Source of the DNA: Chitinophagales bacterium
GTDB lineage: Bacteria; Bacteroidota; Bacteroidia; Chitinophagales; JADIYW01
Direction: 5' to 3'
Assembly (NCBI GenBank): GCA_020848315.1
Contig: JADLAH010000048.1
Location: forward strand, 1 to 5,142
Length of the DNA: 5,142 nucleotides
Of this stretch, positions 1 to 5,142 are shown piece after piece (position 1 is the stretch's first letter; every line of letters begins with the position of its first letter). The position numbers and the translations under genes are program-made. The notes below the pieces were generated by a model. It worked only from the letters and a program-made list of their open reading frames with translations, had not been told where the DNA came from and searched no databases.

Positions 1-2
1 GC

Positions 3-416
3 GATAAGGCAGTCTATCTGCGCACATTCCCCACGGGATTCAGCATCGCAGGATTGTTTTTATCCGCATTGCCTAAAGATGACGGACAATGTGTCACCGC
101 GTTTTTCGGTGCCAGTCAGGCAACTATTGCAGGCAGAGACGAACTGATACTGGATGGCAATATCCTGTCCACCAATACATTCTGTTCCAAAGAAAATACC
201 ACAATTGCATTGTTTGCCTACGATGATAATAAAAACAAGGTAACAGACATGAGAACTATCGGCGCATTCAATGCATTCCCATTCCTGAAAGGCGCGGATA
301 TTTATTTCCCGGTTGCTCCAAGGTCATCGGTCACGATGTCTTTTAATCAGCGGGTGCTGCGGGCCACCAACTGGAAGTCGAATTCCGAAGGTGTCAACGT
401 GATGGTGTTTGAATAG
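3..416 (+). CDS. C-terminal part of an unrecognised protein (5' end outside the window)
   Basis: An open frame runs from the left window edge to a TAG stop at 414-416, giving 137 residues with no stop, so the gene begins upstream. A TTG at position 54 is the first in-frame alternative start codon, but the frame is open before it and the preceding residues (such as YLRTFPTGFSIAGLF) look like normal protein, so I treat this as a truncated 3' end. The visible part is rich in alternating hydrophobic and polar residues (FFGASQATIAG, TTIALFAYDD, ADIYFPVAPRSSVTMSF), which suggests a beta-sandwich or surface or secreted domain. It has two cysteines, no transmembrane segment and no motif I recognise, and I see no clear type IX secretion C-terminal signal. 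The function is unknown. It lies on the same strand as rnpB, about 100 bp upstream of it, with no convincing terminator between them. Confidence 0.7.
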   Translation, partial: DKAVYLRTFPTGFSIAGLFLSALPKDDGQCVTAFFGASQATIAGRDELILDGNILSTNTFCSKENTTIALFAYDDNKNKVTDMRTIGAFNAFPFLKGADIYFPVAPRSSVTMSFNQRVLRATNWKSNSEGVNVMVFE

Positions 417-505
417 ACACAAACGATGGGAAAGGAACATAAATAACGAAGTACACCGCAAAAGAAAATTTAGCGGCAATACCATCATTCATACATCGTA
501 AATCG

Positions 506-513
506 TACATTTG
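506..513 (+). promoter_or_regulatory. Putative -7 promoter element of rnpB (TACATTTG)
   Basis: The sequence TACATTTG matches the Bacteroidota housekeeping -7 consensus TAnnTTTG exactly. It ends 4 bases before position 517, where the P1 helix of RNase P RNA begins, so a start site about 4-6 bases downstream would place the transcript end at the mature RNA end. No clear -33 TTTG/TTG element is seen in 480-490. The motif has six fixed bases and is expected about once per 4 kb per strand by chance, so the position carries most of the weight. Confidence 0.55.
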
Positions 514-516
514 TGC

Positions 517-826
517 TGCAGGCTGCTCTATCGCTCCGCTACGGCGGGGAGGAAAGTCCGGGCAGCACAGAGCAGTTTGGCGGATAACGTCCGCAGGTAG
601 TAATGCCTGGAAAGTGCCACAGAAAATAGTCCTGTGAATACAGGAGTGAAAAGTACATTTGCAGTAATGCATTTGTCAGGTAAACCCCAAACGCTGAAAC
701 ATCATGTAAACCAACGCCTGACGGCTGCTCGCCGGATGTTGGAGGGTAGATGGATAGAGGCGGTCAGCAATGATCGTCCCAGATAAATGATAGAGGTTCA
801 CAGAACCCGGCTTACAGGCCTGCATT
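517..826 (+). ncRNA. rnpB: RNase P RNA (catalytic RNA subunit, bacterial class A-like)
   Basis: This is the ribozyme that removes 5' leaders from pre-tRNAs together with the RnpA protein. The conserved 5' core GAGGAAAGTCCGGGC is at 549-563. The conserved 3' core is at 781-815: AGATAAATGAT, then ACAGAACCCGGCTTA. The P4 helix is seen as CCGGG (558-562) pairing with CCCGG (806-810). The internal conserved GTGCCACAGAAA is at 614-625 and GGTAAACCCC near 680. P1 closes the molecule: TGCAGGC (517-523) pairs with GCCTGCA (818-824). A P3 hairpin, CTCCGC/GCGGGG at 534-549, is capped by a UACG (UNCG-type) tetraloop, and a further hairpin, TCCTGT/ACAGGA, lies at 630-645. The length of about 310 nt is at the short end of the usual range. 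Ends are set from P1 and may be off by a few bases. Open frames on the opposite strand here are shadows of the RNA gene. Confidence 0.96.
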
Positions 827-880
827 TTATGAATAGTGAGCAGTAAGTAGTAATTGCTGAGATGTTGCCTCCTGATTACA

Positions 881-901
881 CTTGCTGCTGCAAGATATTT
901 T
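881..901 (+). terminator. Weak hairpin plus T-rich tail after rnpB
   Basis: CTTGC (881-885) pairs with GCAAG (890-894) around a TGCT loop and is followed by ATATTTT. The stem is only 5 bp and the T-tract is interrupted, so this is at best a weak intrinsic terminator for rnpB, about 55 nt past the mature 3' end. Nothing better is seen between 827 and 954. Confidence 0.25.
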
Positions 902-903
902 AA

Positions 904-927
904 TGTGGTACAGATTTTGCTGCCACA
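904..927 (+). other. Imperfect hairpin in the leader of the sigma-54 regulator gene
   Basis: TGTGG (904-908) pairs with CCACA (923-927). A 2-nt bulge (TA) follows on the 5' side, and then CAG (911-913) pairs with CTG (920-922) around an ATTTTG loop. The hairpin ends 27 bases before the ATG at 955. It could be an RNA leader structure, a DNA-level operator, or chance. It is not followed by a T-run, so it does not look like a terminator. Confidence 0.3.
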
Positions 928-954
928 CAATGTATTATAAAAACAAATCCTTTT

Positions 955-2310
955 ATGCCGAAAATATTAATAGTTGATGATGAACGTGCGATACGCAGAA
1001 CATTGAGAGAAATCCTCGAGTATGAGAAATACGAAATCGAAGAAGCTGAAGACGGTGAAATCGGATTGGATAAGATTGAAAAGAATAGCTACGATGTAGT
1101 GATTCTGGATATTAAGATGCCCAAAAAAGACGGCATAGAAGTGCTGACGGAAATGAAGCAGAAGGGCATCGATACGCCGGTGATTATGCTGTCCGGACAT
1201 GGCAATCTCGAGACTGCTGTGGAGGCCGTGAAGAAAGGCGCTTTTGATTATATCCCGAAACCGCCCGACCTGAACCGCCTGCTGATTACGCTGCGCAACG
1301 CCATGGAAAAAGTGTCGCTGGTAACGGAGACCAAAATCCTGAAAAAGAAAATTGCCAAGTCCAAACAGATAGTAGGCGATTCTACACCGATACAGAAAAT
1401 AAAAGAAACTATTGCCAAAGTAGCTCCTACGGAAGCGCGTGTATTGATTACCGGTGACAATGGCTCCGGAAAGGAACTGGTGGCTCGTTGGCTGCACGAG
1501 CAGAGCAACCGCGCCAACGGTCCGCTCGTGGAAGTAAACTGCGCCGCGATTCCATCGGAACTAATAGAAAGTGAACTCTTCGGTCACGAAAAAGGGGCTT
1601 TTACTTCCGCGGTTAAACAGCGCATCGGAAAATTTGAACAAGCCAACGGCGGGACCCTTTTCCTCGATGAAATCGGCGATATGAGCCTGTCCGCACAGGC
1701 AAAAGTGCTGCGCGCGTTGCAGGAAAATAAAATTACAAAAGTCGGCGGCGACAAAGAAGAAAAGGTGGATGTGCGCGTCATTGCGGCTACCAACAAGGAT
1801 TTGCTGAAAGAAGTCGAAGAGAATCGCTTCCGACTCGATTTATACCATCGCCTGAGTGTTATTCTCATTCATGTGCCTTCGCTGAATCAGCGCAAGGATG
1901 ATATTCCTTCGCTCACAGAACATTTCCTGGATGAGATTTGCGGTGACTATGGTATTCCCGTGAAAAAAATCGAACAGGATGCCATCGAAGCGCTGCAGGC
2001 GCGCAATTGGACGGGAAATATCCGGGAGCTGCGCAATGTGGTGGAACGACTCGTTATCATGAGCGATAAAACCATCACCAAACAGGATGTCATTGATTAT
2101 TCCGGACCCGGTGGAAAAGCGGAAAGCAAGGGCATCGACTTTGATAAGTTTGCCAATCTGCAACAACTACAGGATTATGTGGAACGCAGTTTCATCGAAT
2201 ATAAACTGGACAATAACTCCTGGAATACTTCTAAAACCGCGGACGATATAGGTGTCTCCAGAAAACAACTCGAAGAGAAGATGGAAAGTCTGGGGTTGAA
2301 AAAAAGATAA
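955..2310 (+). CDS. Sigma-54-dependent response regulator, NtrC family
   Basis: This 451-residue cytoplasmic two-component regulator would activate RNA polymerase carrying sigma-54 when phosphorylated. The receiver domain (about 1-120) has acidic residues D8 and D9, phospho-acceptor D52 (VVILDIKMP), S80 and K102 (PKPP). The AAA+ domain (about 138-370) has Walker A GDNGSGKE at 167-174, the sigma-54 contact loop as GAFTSA at 214-219, Walker B with D238 and E239, arginine-finger candidates R293 and R299, and a sensor II region WTGNIRELRN with R357. The C-terminal part (about 415-451) ends in a Fis-type helix-turn-helix (TADDIGVSRKQLEEKM). All three NtrC domains are complete and the length is normal. 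The ATG at 955 starts exactly at the receiver fold and has no Shine-Dalgarno sequence. No sensor kinase is adjacent, so its signal and targets are unknown. The wording resembles Bacteroidota sigma-54 regulators I recall; I give no symbol because ntrC or ntrX cannot be distinguished. Confidence 0.96.
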   Translation: MPKILIVDDERAIRRTLREILEYEKYEIEEAEDGEIGLDKIEKNSYDVVILDIKMPKKDGIEVLTEMKQKGIDTPVIMLSGHGNLETAVEAVKKGAFDYIPKPPDLNRLLITLRNAMEKVSLVTETKILKKKIAKSKQIVGDSTPIQKIKETIAKVAPTEARVLITGDNGSGKELVARWLHEQSNRANGPLVEVNCAAIPSELIESELFGHEKGAFTSAVKQRIGKFEQANGGTLFLDEIGDMSLSAQAKVLRALQENKITKVGGDKEEKVDVRVIAATNKDLLKEVEENRFRLDLYHRLSVILIHVPSLNQRKDDIPSLTEHFLDEICGDYGIPVKKIEQDAIEALQARNWTGNIRELRNVVERLVIMSDKTITKQDVIDYSGPGGKAESKGIDFDKFANLQQLQDYVERSFIEYKLDNNSWNTSKTADDIGVSRKQLEEKMESLGLKKR

Positions 2311-2313
2311 GAT

Positions 2314-3225
2314 TTACAACTTAAATACGGTTCCTTCCAGCGCCAGTTCCGTATTCGGAAATATCAGCTGAGCCTCTTCCAGCAAAGGAGAGAGCTGATG
2401 ATATCTGGAGGAAAAATGTCCGATAATCAGGCGTTTTGCATTGGCTTTTTGGGCTATCTGTGCTGCCTGCAGGGCGGTGGAATGTCTGGTCTCCTGTGCC
2501 CGCTCTTCCGATTCATGCAGGTAGGTAGCCTCGTGATAAATTAAATCGGCATCCGCAATGTAGGGCAGCATGTCTTCATTATATATGGTATCGGAACAGA
2601 ATGCATATTTTCTGGGAGCGTGCGGCGCATCTGTAACATCCGCGGCTTTCACCGACAGTCCGTTTTTAGCTGTGATGTCTATTCCTTGTTTCAGTAGTTT
2701 GTAGTCTTCTTTTTCAATGTCGTACTGACTTAACTTTGATTTGTTCAACTTGCGTTCACCCGGTTTTTCTTTCACTAAAAATCCGGTTGTAGGAATTTTG
2801 TGCTTCAGCGGAAAGCTGTACACTTCGGTCTGTTCATTTTCAAATATCAGTCGGAAGTCGTCGTCGGAAGTGGCCGCGAATGTGAGTTCGTAATTGAGTT
2901 TTGTGCCGCTTGCATCCAGCTGCAGTTGGATGATTTGCTGCAACAGCGGAGGTCCGAAAATCGTCAGCGGCTGCGTGCGTTTAAGCAGGTTGTAAGTCGT
3001 CAGTAAGCCGATTAATCCGAAATAATGGTCGCCGTGCAGATGTGAGATGAAGATGTGATTTACGGCAAACCACTTCACTTTGTATTGCAGCATCCGCTGT
3101 TGTGTGCCTTCTCCGCAGTCTATCAGAAAATAAGAGTGGTGCAGCTGAATAAACTGCGCCGTCGGATGTCTTCCGTGGTCAGAAATAGCAGAATTGCTGC
3201 CTAATATGGTAACGTTAAAATCCAA
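2314..3225 (-). CDS. rnz: Ribonuclease Z (tRNA 3' processing endonuclease)
   Basis: RNase Z is a metallo-beta-lactamase-fold zinc enzyme that cuts 3' trailers from tRNA precursors. With the start chosen here the protein has 303 residues and begins MDFNVTILGSNSA, the usual N-terminus. The metal-binding motif HLHGDH gives H62, H64, D66 and H67; the other ligands and catalytic residues are H142 (LKHKIPT), D212 (CSDT), H248 (RHST) and H270 (GHFSSRY), closely matching the positions known for the Bacillus subtilis enzyme. The start is the TTG at 3225. The frame continues upstream to a TTG at 3264, but those 13 extra residues precede the normal fold start and look non-native. No ATG is available in either place. 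It lies 66 bp downstream of the STAS gene on the same strand, with no promoter seen between, so the two are probably co-transcribed. It converges with the sigma-54 regulator gene across a 3-bp gap. Confidence 0.95.
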   Translation of the reverse strand: MDFNVTILGSNSAISDHGRHPTAQFIQLHHSYFLIDCGEGTQQRMLQYKVKWFAVNHIFISHLHGDHYFGLIGLLTTYNLLKRTQPLTIFGPPLLQQIIQLQLDASGTKLNYELTFAATSDDDFRLIFENEQTEVYSFPLKHKIPTTGFLVKEKPGERKLNKSKLSQYDIEKEDYKLLKQGIDITAKNGLSVKAADVTDAPHAPRKYAFCSDTIYNEDMLPYIADADLIYHEATYLHESEERAQETRHSTALQAAQIAQKANAKRLIIGHFSSRYHQLSPLLEEAQLIFPNTELALEGTVFKL

Positions 3226-3291
3226 GTGCGGAATAATTGGGAAATGTGCAATAGCCCGTAGCAACAGGCGGTTACGACGATGTTCCGGAAA

Positions 3292-3645
3292 TTATTTCTT
3301 TTTCTTTTTCTGGATACCTTCTACGGCGTCGTGCTGTGTGGAGTAGAGATGCAGCACATCTTCCAGTTGTGAAATCTTAATCAGATTCTTAACGGTGTCA
3401 TTCAGTCCGCAAAGTCCGAAAATGCCCTTTTCATCCTTGCACAAACGGTGACCAATCAGCAATGCGCTTAACCCGGAAGAATCTACAAATTTTACGTTGG
3501 ATAAGTCAACGATGATGTTTTTAAAACCTTCAGCGTTTGCCAGAACGAGTTCTGATTTCAATACCGGTGCATTCAGAGAAGTCAGTTTGTCTTCCAGCAG
3601 TTCATACACCACAAAGCCTTCTTGTTTGTCTACGCTAAATTTCAT
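3292..3645 (-). CDS. STAS-domain anti-sigma-factor antagonist (SpoIIAA/RsbV-like)
   Basis: This small cytoplasmic protein of 117 residues, close to the length of SpoIIAA, is one STAS domain. The beta-strand IIVDLSNVKFVDSSGLSALL (44-63) carries the family motif DSSGLS; S57, just before the glycine, corresponds to the serine that anti-sigma kinases phosphorylate in SpoIIAA. In the classic partner switch the unphosphorylated form binds the kinase/anti-sigma factor and frees the sigma factor. Bacteroidota generally lack sigma-B and sigma-F, so the partner here is unknown and no kinase or phosphatase gene is adjacent. The C-terminus ends in five lysines, outside the fold. The ATG at 3645 has an A/T-rich leader with no Shine-Dalgarno sequence. 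It is the promoter-proximal gene of a likely operon with rnz, whose frame is the same, separated by the TAA at 3292-3294. Confidence 0.9.
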   Translation of the reverse strand: MKFSVDKQEGFVVYELLEDKLTSLNAPVLKSELVLANAEGFKNIIVDLSNVKFVDSSGLSALLIGHRLCKDEKGIFGLCGLNDTVKNLIKISQLEDVLHLYSTQHDAVEGIQKKKKK

Positions 3646-3679
3646 AGTTATATTTTTTAATGTACAGAGTTTACGACAG

Positions 3680-3695
3680 ATGATGCGGGCATCAT
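3680..3695 (-). promoter_or_regulatory. Perfect hairpin at the predicted 5' end of the STAS-rnz transcript
   Basis: On the - strand the sequence reads ATGATG-CCCG-CATCAT: a perfect 6-bp inverted repeat with a 4-base loop. It lies 8-23 bases downstream of the putative -7 element and about 35 bases before the STAS start codon. If transcription starts near 3697, the mRNA would begin almost directly with this stem, which could protect the 5' end. As DNA it could instead be an operator for a dimeric repressor. Confidence 0.4.
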
Positions 3696-3702
3696 TTCAG
3701 CT

Positions 3703-3710
3703 CAAAAATA
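3703..3710 (-). promoter_or_regulatory. Putative -7 promoter element of the STAS-rnz operon (TATTTTTG)
   Basis: The - strand reads TATTTTTG, an exact match to the Bacteroidota -7 consensus TAnnTTTG. The predicted start site is near 3697, leaving a leader of about 50 nt before the STAS ATG. No -33 TTTG is at the ideal distance; a TTTG further upstream on this strand is only 12 bases away, too close. The motif is in the only intergenic region upstream of this operon, which supports it, but A/T-rich sequence makes chance matches easier. Confidence 0.45.
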
Positions 3711-3752
3711 CAGCTAATTATCCAAAATTCACATCTGTTTACTATGCCGGAA

Positions 3753-3790
3753 TCTTTTTTCTCTTTTTTTTGTTAATATTAATCAATATT
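3753..3790. other. A/T-rich tract with pyrimidine run and short palindromes in the divergent intergenic region
   Basis: A run of T/C (3753-3771, CTTTTTTCTC then eight T) is followed by the palindrome TTAATATTAA (3773-3782). AATATT then occurs twice, at 3775-3780 and 3785-3790. The tract lies between the divergent STAS and clpC starts. It could be an upstream element, a bent-DNA segment or a binding site for a regulator, but nothing specific is recognised. Confidence 0.3.
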
Positions 3791-3868
3791 TACAGCCATC
3801 CTGACAACGGCAGTATGAAAAATGAAAAAAGCGTTATACATTTAAACTTATGCAACAATGTCAGGTTT

Positions 3869-3876
3869 TATTCTTG
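3869..3876 (+). promoter_or_regulatory. Weak candidate -7 element of clpC (TATTCTTG)
   Basis: TATTCTTG matches TAnnTTTG at all but one of the six fixed bases and would give a leader of about 20 nt before the clpC ATG. A second near match, TACATTTA, lies at 3837-3844 and would give a leader of about 50 nt. Neither has a -33 TTTG at the expected distance, so the clpC promoter is not settled. Confidence 0.25.
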
Positions 3877-3901
3877 GCAGATAATTTGAAAGAGATACCA
3901 T

Positions 3902-5142
3902 ATGGAAGCAAAATTTTCACCCAAAGTAAAGGAAGTGATCTCGTACAGCCGAGAAGAAGCCCTGCGTTTAAAACACGACCAGATAGGCATTGAGCATTTG
4001 CTGCTCGGCCTGATCCGGGAAGGAGAAGGATTGGCGATAAAAGTATTACGTTCCTTAGGAATAGACATCAGTCTGTTCAGAAAGAAAGTGGAAGAAGCGA
4101 TTAAAGACCGCATTTCCTCTATTCCCGGTAATATCAATAGCCTGCCGCTGACCAAACAGGCGGAGAAAGTATTGAAAATTACTTTGCTCGAAGCGAAGTC
4201 GATGAAACAGGATACAGTAGGAACGGAACATTTGTTACTCTCCATTCTGAAGAATAAAGAAAATGTGGTGACACAACTGCTCAGCAGATGGGATATCACG
4301 TATGAAGTATTTCTGGCGGAACTCAGATCTATGCAGGAAGACAGCGATGTGCCGGAGGTGCGTTCCGAAATGCCTGACGAACCTTATGATGAGGGCGATG
4401 AAGAAGAACGAGCCCGTGGCGGTTACAGCCAGCCGACCGGTTCGTCTACTGCCAAAAAGTCTGCCTCCAAGTCCAATACGCCAGTACTGGATAATTTCGG
4501 TCGCGATATCACCCGACTGGCAGAGGAAGGCAAACTGGATCCGATTGTAGGTCGTGAAAATGAAATCGAACGCGTATCGCAGATTCTGTCGCGCAGAAAG
4601 AAAAATAATCCGATTCTGATTGGAGAACCCGGCGTTGGTAAAACAGCTATCGTGGAAGGGCTGGCATTGCGCATCATTCAACGCAAAGTATCCCGTGTGT
4701 TGTTTAATAAGCGTGTAGTATCGCTCGATTTGGCAGCACTCGTAGCCGGTACCAAATACCGCGGTCAATTTGAAGAGCGGATGAAGGCCATTATGACAGA
4801 ATTGGAGAAAAACCGCGATGTAATTCTCTTTATCGATGAAATTCATACCATCGTCGGAGCAGGCGGAGCCACCGGTTCTCTCGATGCATCCAATATCTTC
4901 AAGCCTGCACTCGCACGCGGAGAACTCCAATGCATCGGGGCGTCTACACTGGATGAATATCGCCAGTATATCGAGAAAGACGGTGCACTCGACCGAAGAT
5001 TCCAGAAGGTAATGGTAGATCCGCCATCTCCGGAAGAAACCTTAATCATTCTGAACAATCTCAAAAACAAATACGAGGAATACCACAACGTCAACTACAG
5101 TCCGGAGGCCATCAACGCCTGCGTTCAGTTGAGTACGCGATA
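3902..5142 (+). CDS. clpC: ClpC, ATP-dependent Clp protease unfoldase subunit (N-terminal part; 3' end outside the window)
   Basis: ClpC is a hexameric AAA+ unfoldase that feeds substrates into the ClpP protease. The window holds 413 codons, uninterrupted, of a protein normally over 800 residues. The N-terminal Clp domain has two repeats, marked by [13 protein letters not shown] (31-43) and [13 protein letters not shown] (109-121). A low-complexity linker (about 145-192) is acidic first ([12 protein letters not shown]), then Ser/Lys rich. The first AAA+ domain has Walker A GEPGVGKT (241-248), pore loop [11 protein letters not shown] with Y286, Walker B with D312 and E313 (LFIDEIH), sensor 1 GAST (346-349), and arginine fingers R365 and R366 (DRRFQ). 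The ATG at 3902 gives the typical MEAKFS start, follows an in-frame TGA at 3887-3889, and has only a weak purine stretch (AAAGAG) upstream. The diagnostic middle domain and second AAA+ domain are beyond the edge; the N-domain and linker favour ClpC over ClpB or ClpA. Confidence 0.96.
   Translation, partial: MEAKFSPKVKEVISYSREEALRLKHDQIGIEHLLLGLIREGEGLAIKVLRSLGIDISLFRKKVEEAIKDRISSIPGNINSLPLTKQAEKVLKITLLEAKSMKQDTVGTEHLLLSILKNKENVVTQLLSRWDITYEVFLAELRSMQEDSDVPEVRSEMPDEPYDEGDEEERARGGYSQPTGSSTAKKSASKSNTPVLDNFGRDITRLAEEGKLDPIVGRENEIERVSQILSRRKKNNPILIGEPGVGKTAIVEGLALRIIQRKVSRVLFNKRVVSLDLAALVAGTKYRGQFEERMKAIMTELEKNRDVILFIDEIHTIVGAGGATGSLDASNIFKPALARGELQCIGASTLDEYRQYIEKDGALDRRFQKVMVDPPSPEETLIILNNLKNKYEEYHNVNYSPEAINACVQLSTR

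Noticed and set aside
407..424. Short inverted repeat GTTTG/CAAAC around the stop of the first gene
   Set aside because: The 5-bp A/T-rich stem with an 8-base loop and no T-run does not make a convincing terminator.
654..661. A second exact TACATTTG promoter-like motif inside rnpB
   Set aside because: It would start transcription in the middle of a structural RNA; one chance match per about 4 kb per strand is expected.
394..930. Two open frames on the - strand across rnpB (394-672 and 676-930)
   Set aside because: They overlap a strongly supported structural RNA, and their translations look like antisense noise rich in Cys, His and Arg.
967..2166. Several long - strand frames opposite the sigma-54 regulator gene
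   Set aside because: The + strand carries a complete, motif-rich protein; the antisense frames have no recognisable motif and low-complexity Phe/Ser-rich composition.
3292..3312. A-rich lysine codons at the STAS gene end as a programmed frameshift site
   Set aside because: The heptamer pattern for -1 slippage is imperfect (a G precedes the A-run), and neither shifted frame leads into the RNase Z frame.
3868..5094. Long - strand frames and one short + strand frame overlapping clpC
   Set aside because: They are shadows of the clpC coding frame, which has all expected AAA+ motifs and runs open to the window edge.
1..5142. CRISPR arrays, tRNA genes, insertion sequences, phage or defence genes
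   Set aside because: No spaced direct repeats, tRNA folds, transposase motifs or terminal inverted repeats were seen; the segment is ordinary chromosomal housekeeping sequence.

Overview
The window looks like a chromosomal segment from a member of the Bacteroidota, most likely a free-living or environmental lineage. Three signs support this. Start codons lack clear Shine-Dalgarno sequences and sit behind A/T-rich leaders. Exact matches to the Bacteroidota -7 promoter motif TAnnTTTG lie at sensible distances from rnpB and from the STAS gene. The ClpC and sigma-54 regulator sequences have the wording I recall from Bacteroidota homologues. I see no mobile elements, CRISPR arrays, tRNAs or rRNAs.

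Layout: (1) positions 3-416, + strand, the 3' end of an unrecognised protein gene cut by the window edge. (2) About 517-826, + strand, rnpB, the RNA subunit of RNase P, with a closing P1 helix visible at both ends and a likely promoter just upstream. (3) 955-2310, + strand, an orphan NtrC-family response regulator (receiver, AAA+ sigma-54 activator domain, Fis-type helix-turn-helix) with a GAFTSA version of the GAFTGA sigma-54 contact loop. (4) 2314-3225, - strand, ribonuclease Z, ending only 3 bp from the regulator in convergent orientation. (5) 3292-3645, - strand, a STAS-domain anti-sigma-factor antagonist, probably the first gene of an operon with ribonuclease Z. (6) 3646-3901, an A/T-rich divergent intergenic region. 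(7) 3902 to the window end, + strand, the N-terminal 413 codons of clpC.

Functionally this is mostly housekeeping and regulation. RNase P RNA and RNase Z are the two enzymes that mature the 5' and 3' ends of tRNAs; they lie about 1.5 kb apart here but on opposite strands, so they are not one transcript. The sigma-54 activator and the STAS protein are signalling proteins without a partner kinase or anti-sigma factor in view. ClpC is the unfoldase of the ClpCP protease. The window does not show a clear new system. The points most worth a second look are the 5'-end hairpin of the STAS-rnz message, the in-frame STAS/RNase Z arrangement with its non-ATG start, the GAFTSA loop, and the unidentified partial protein at the left edge.
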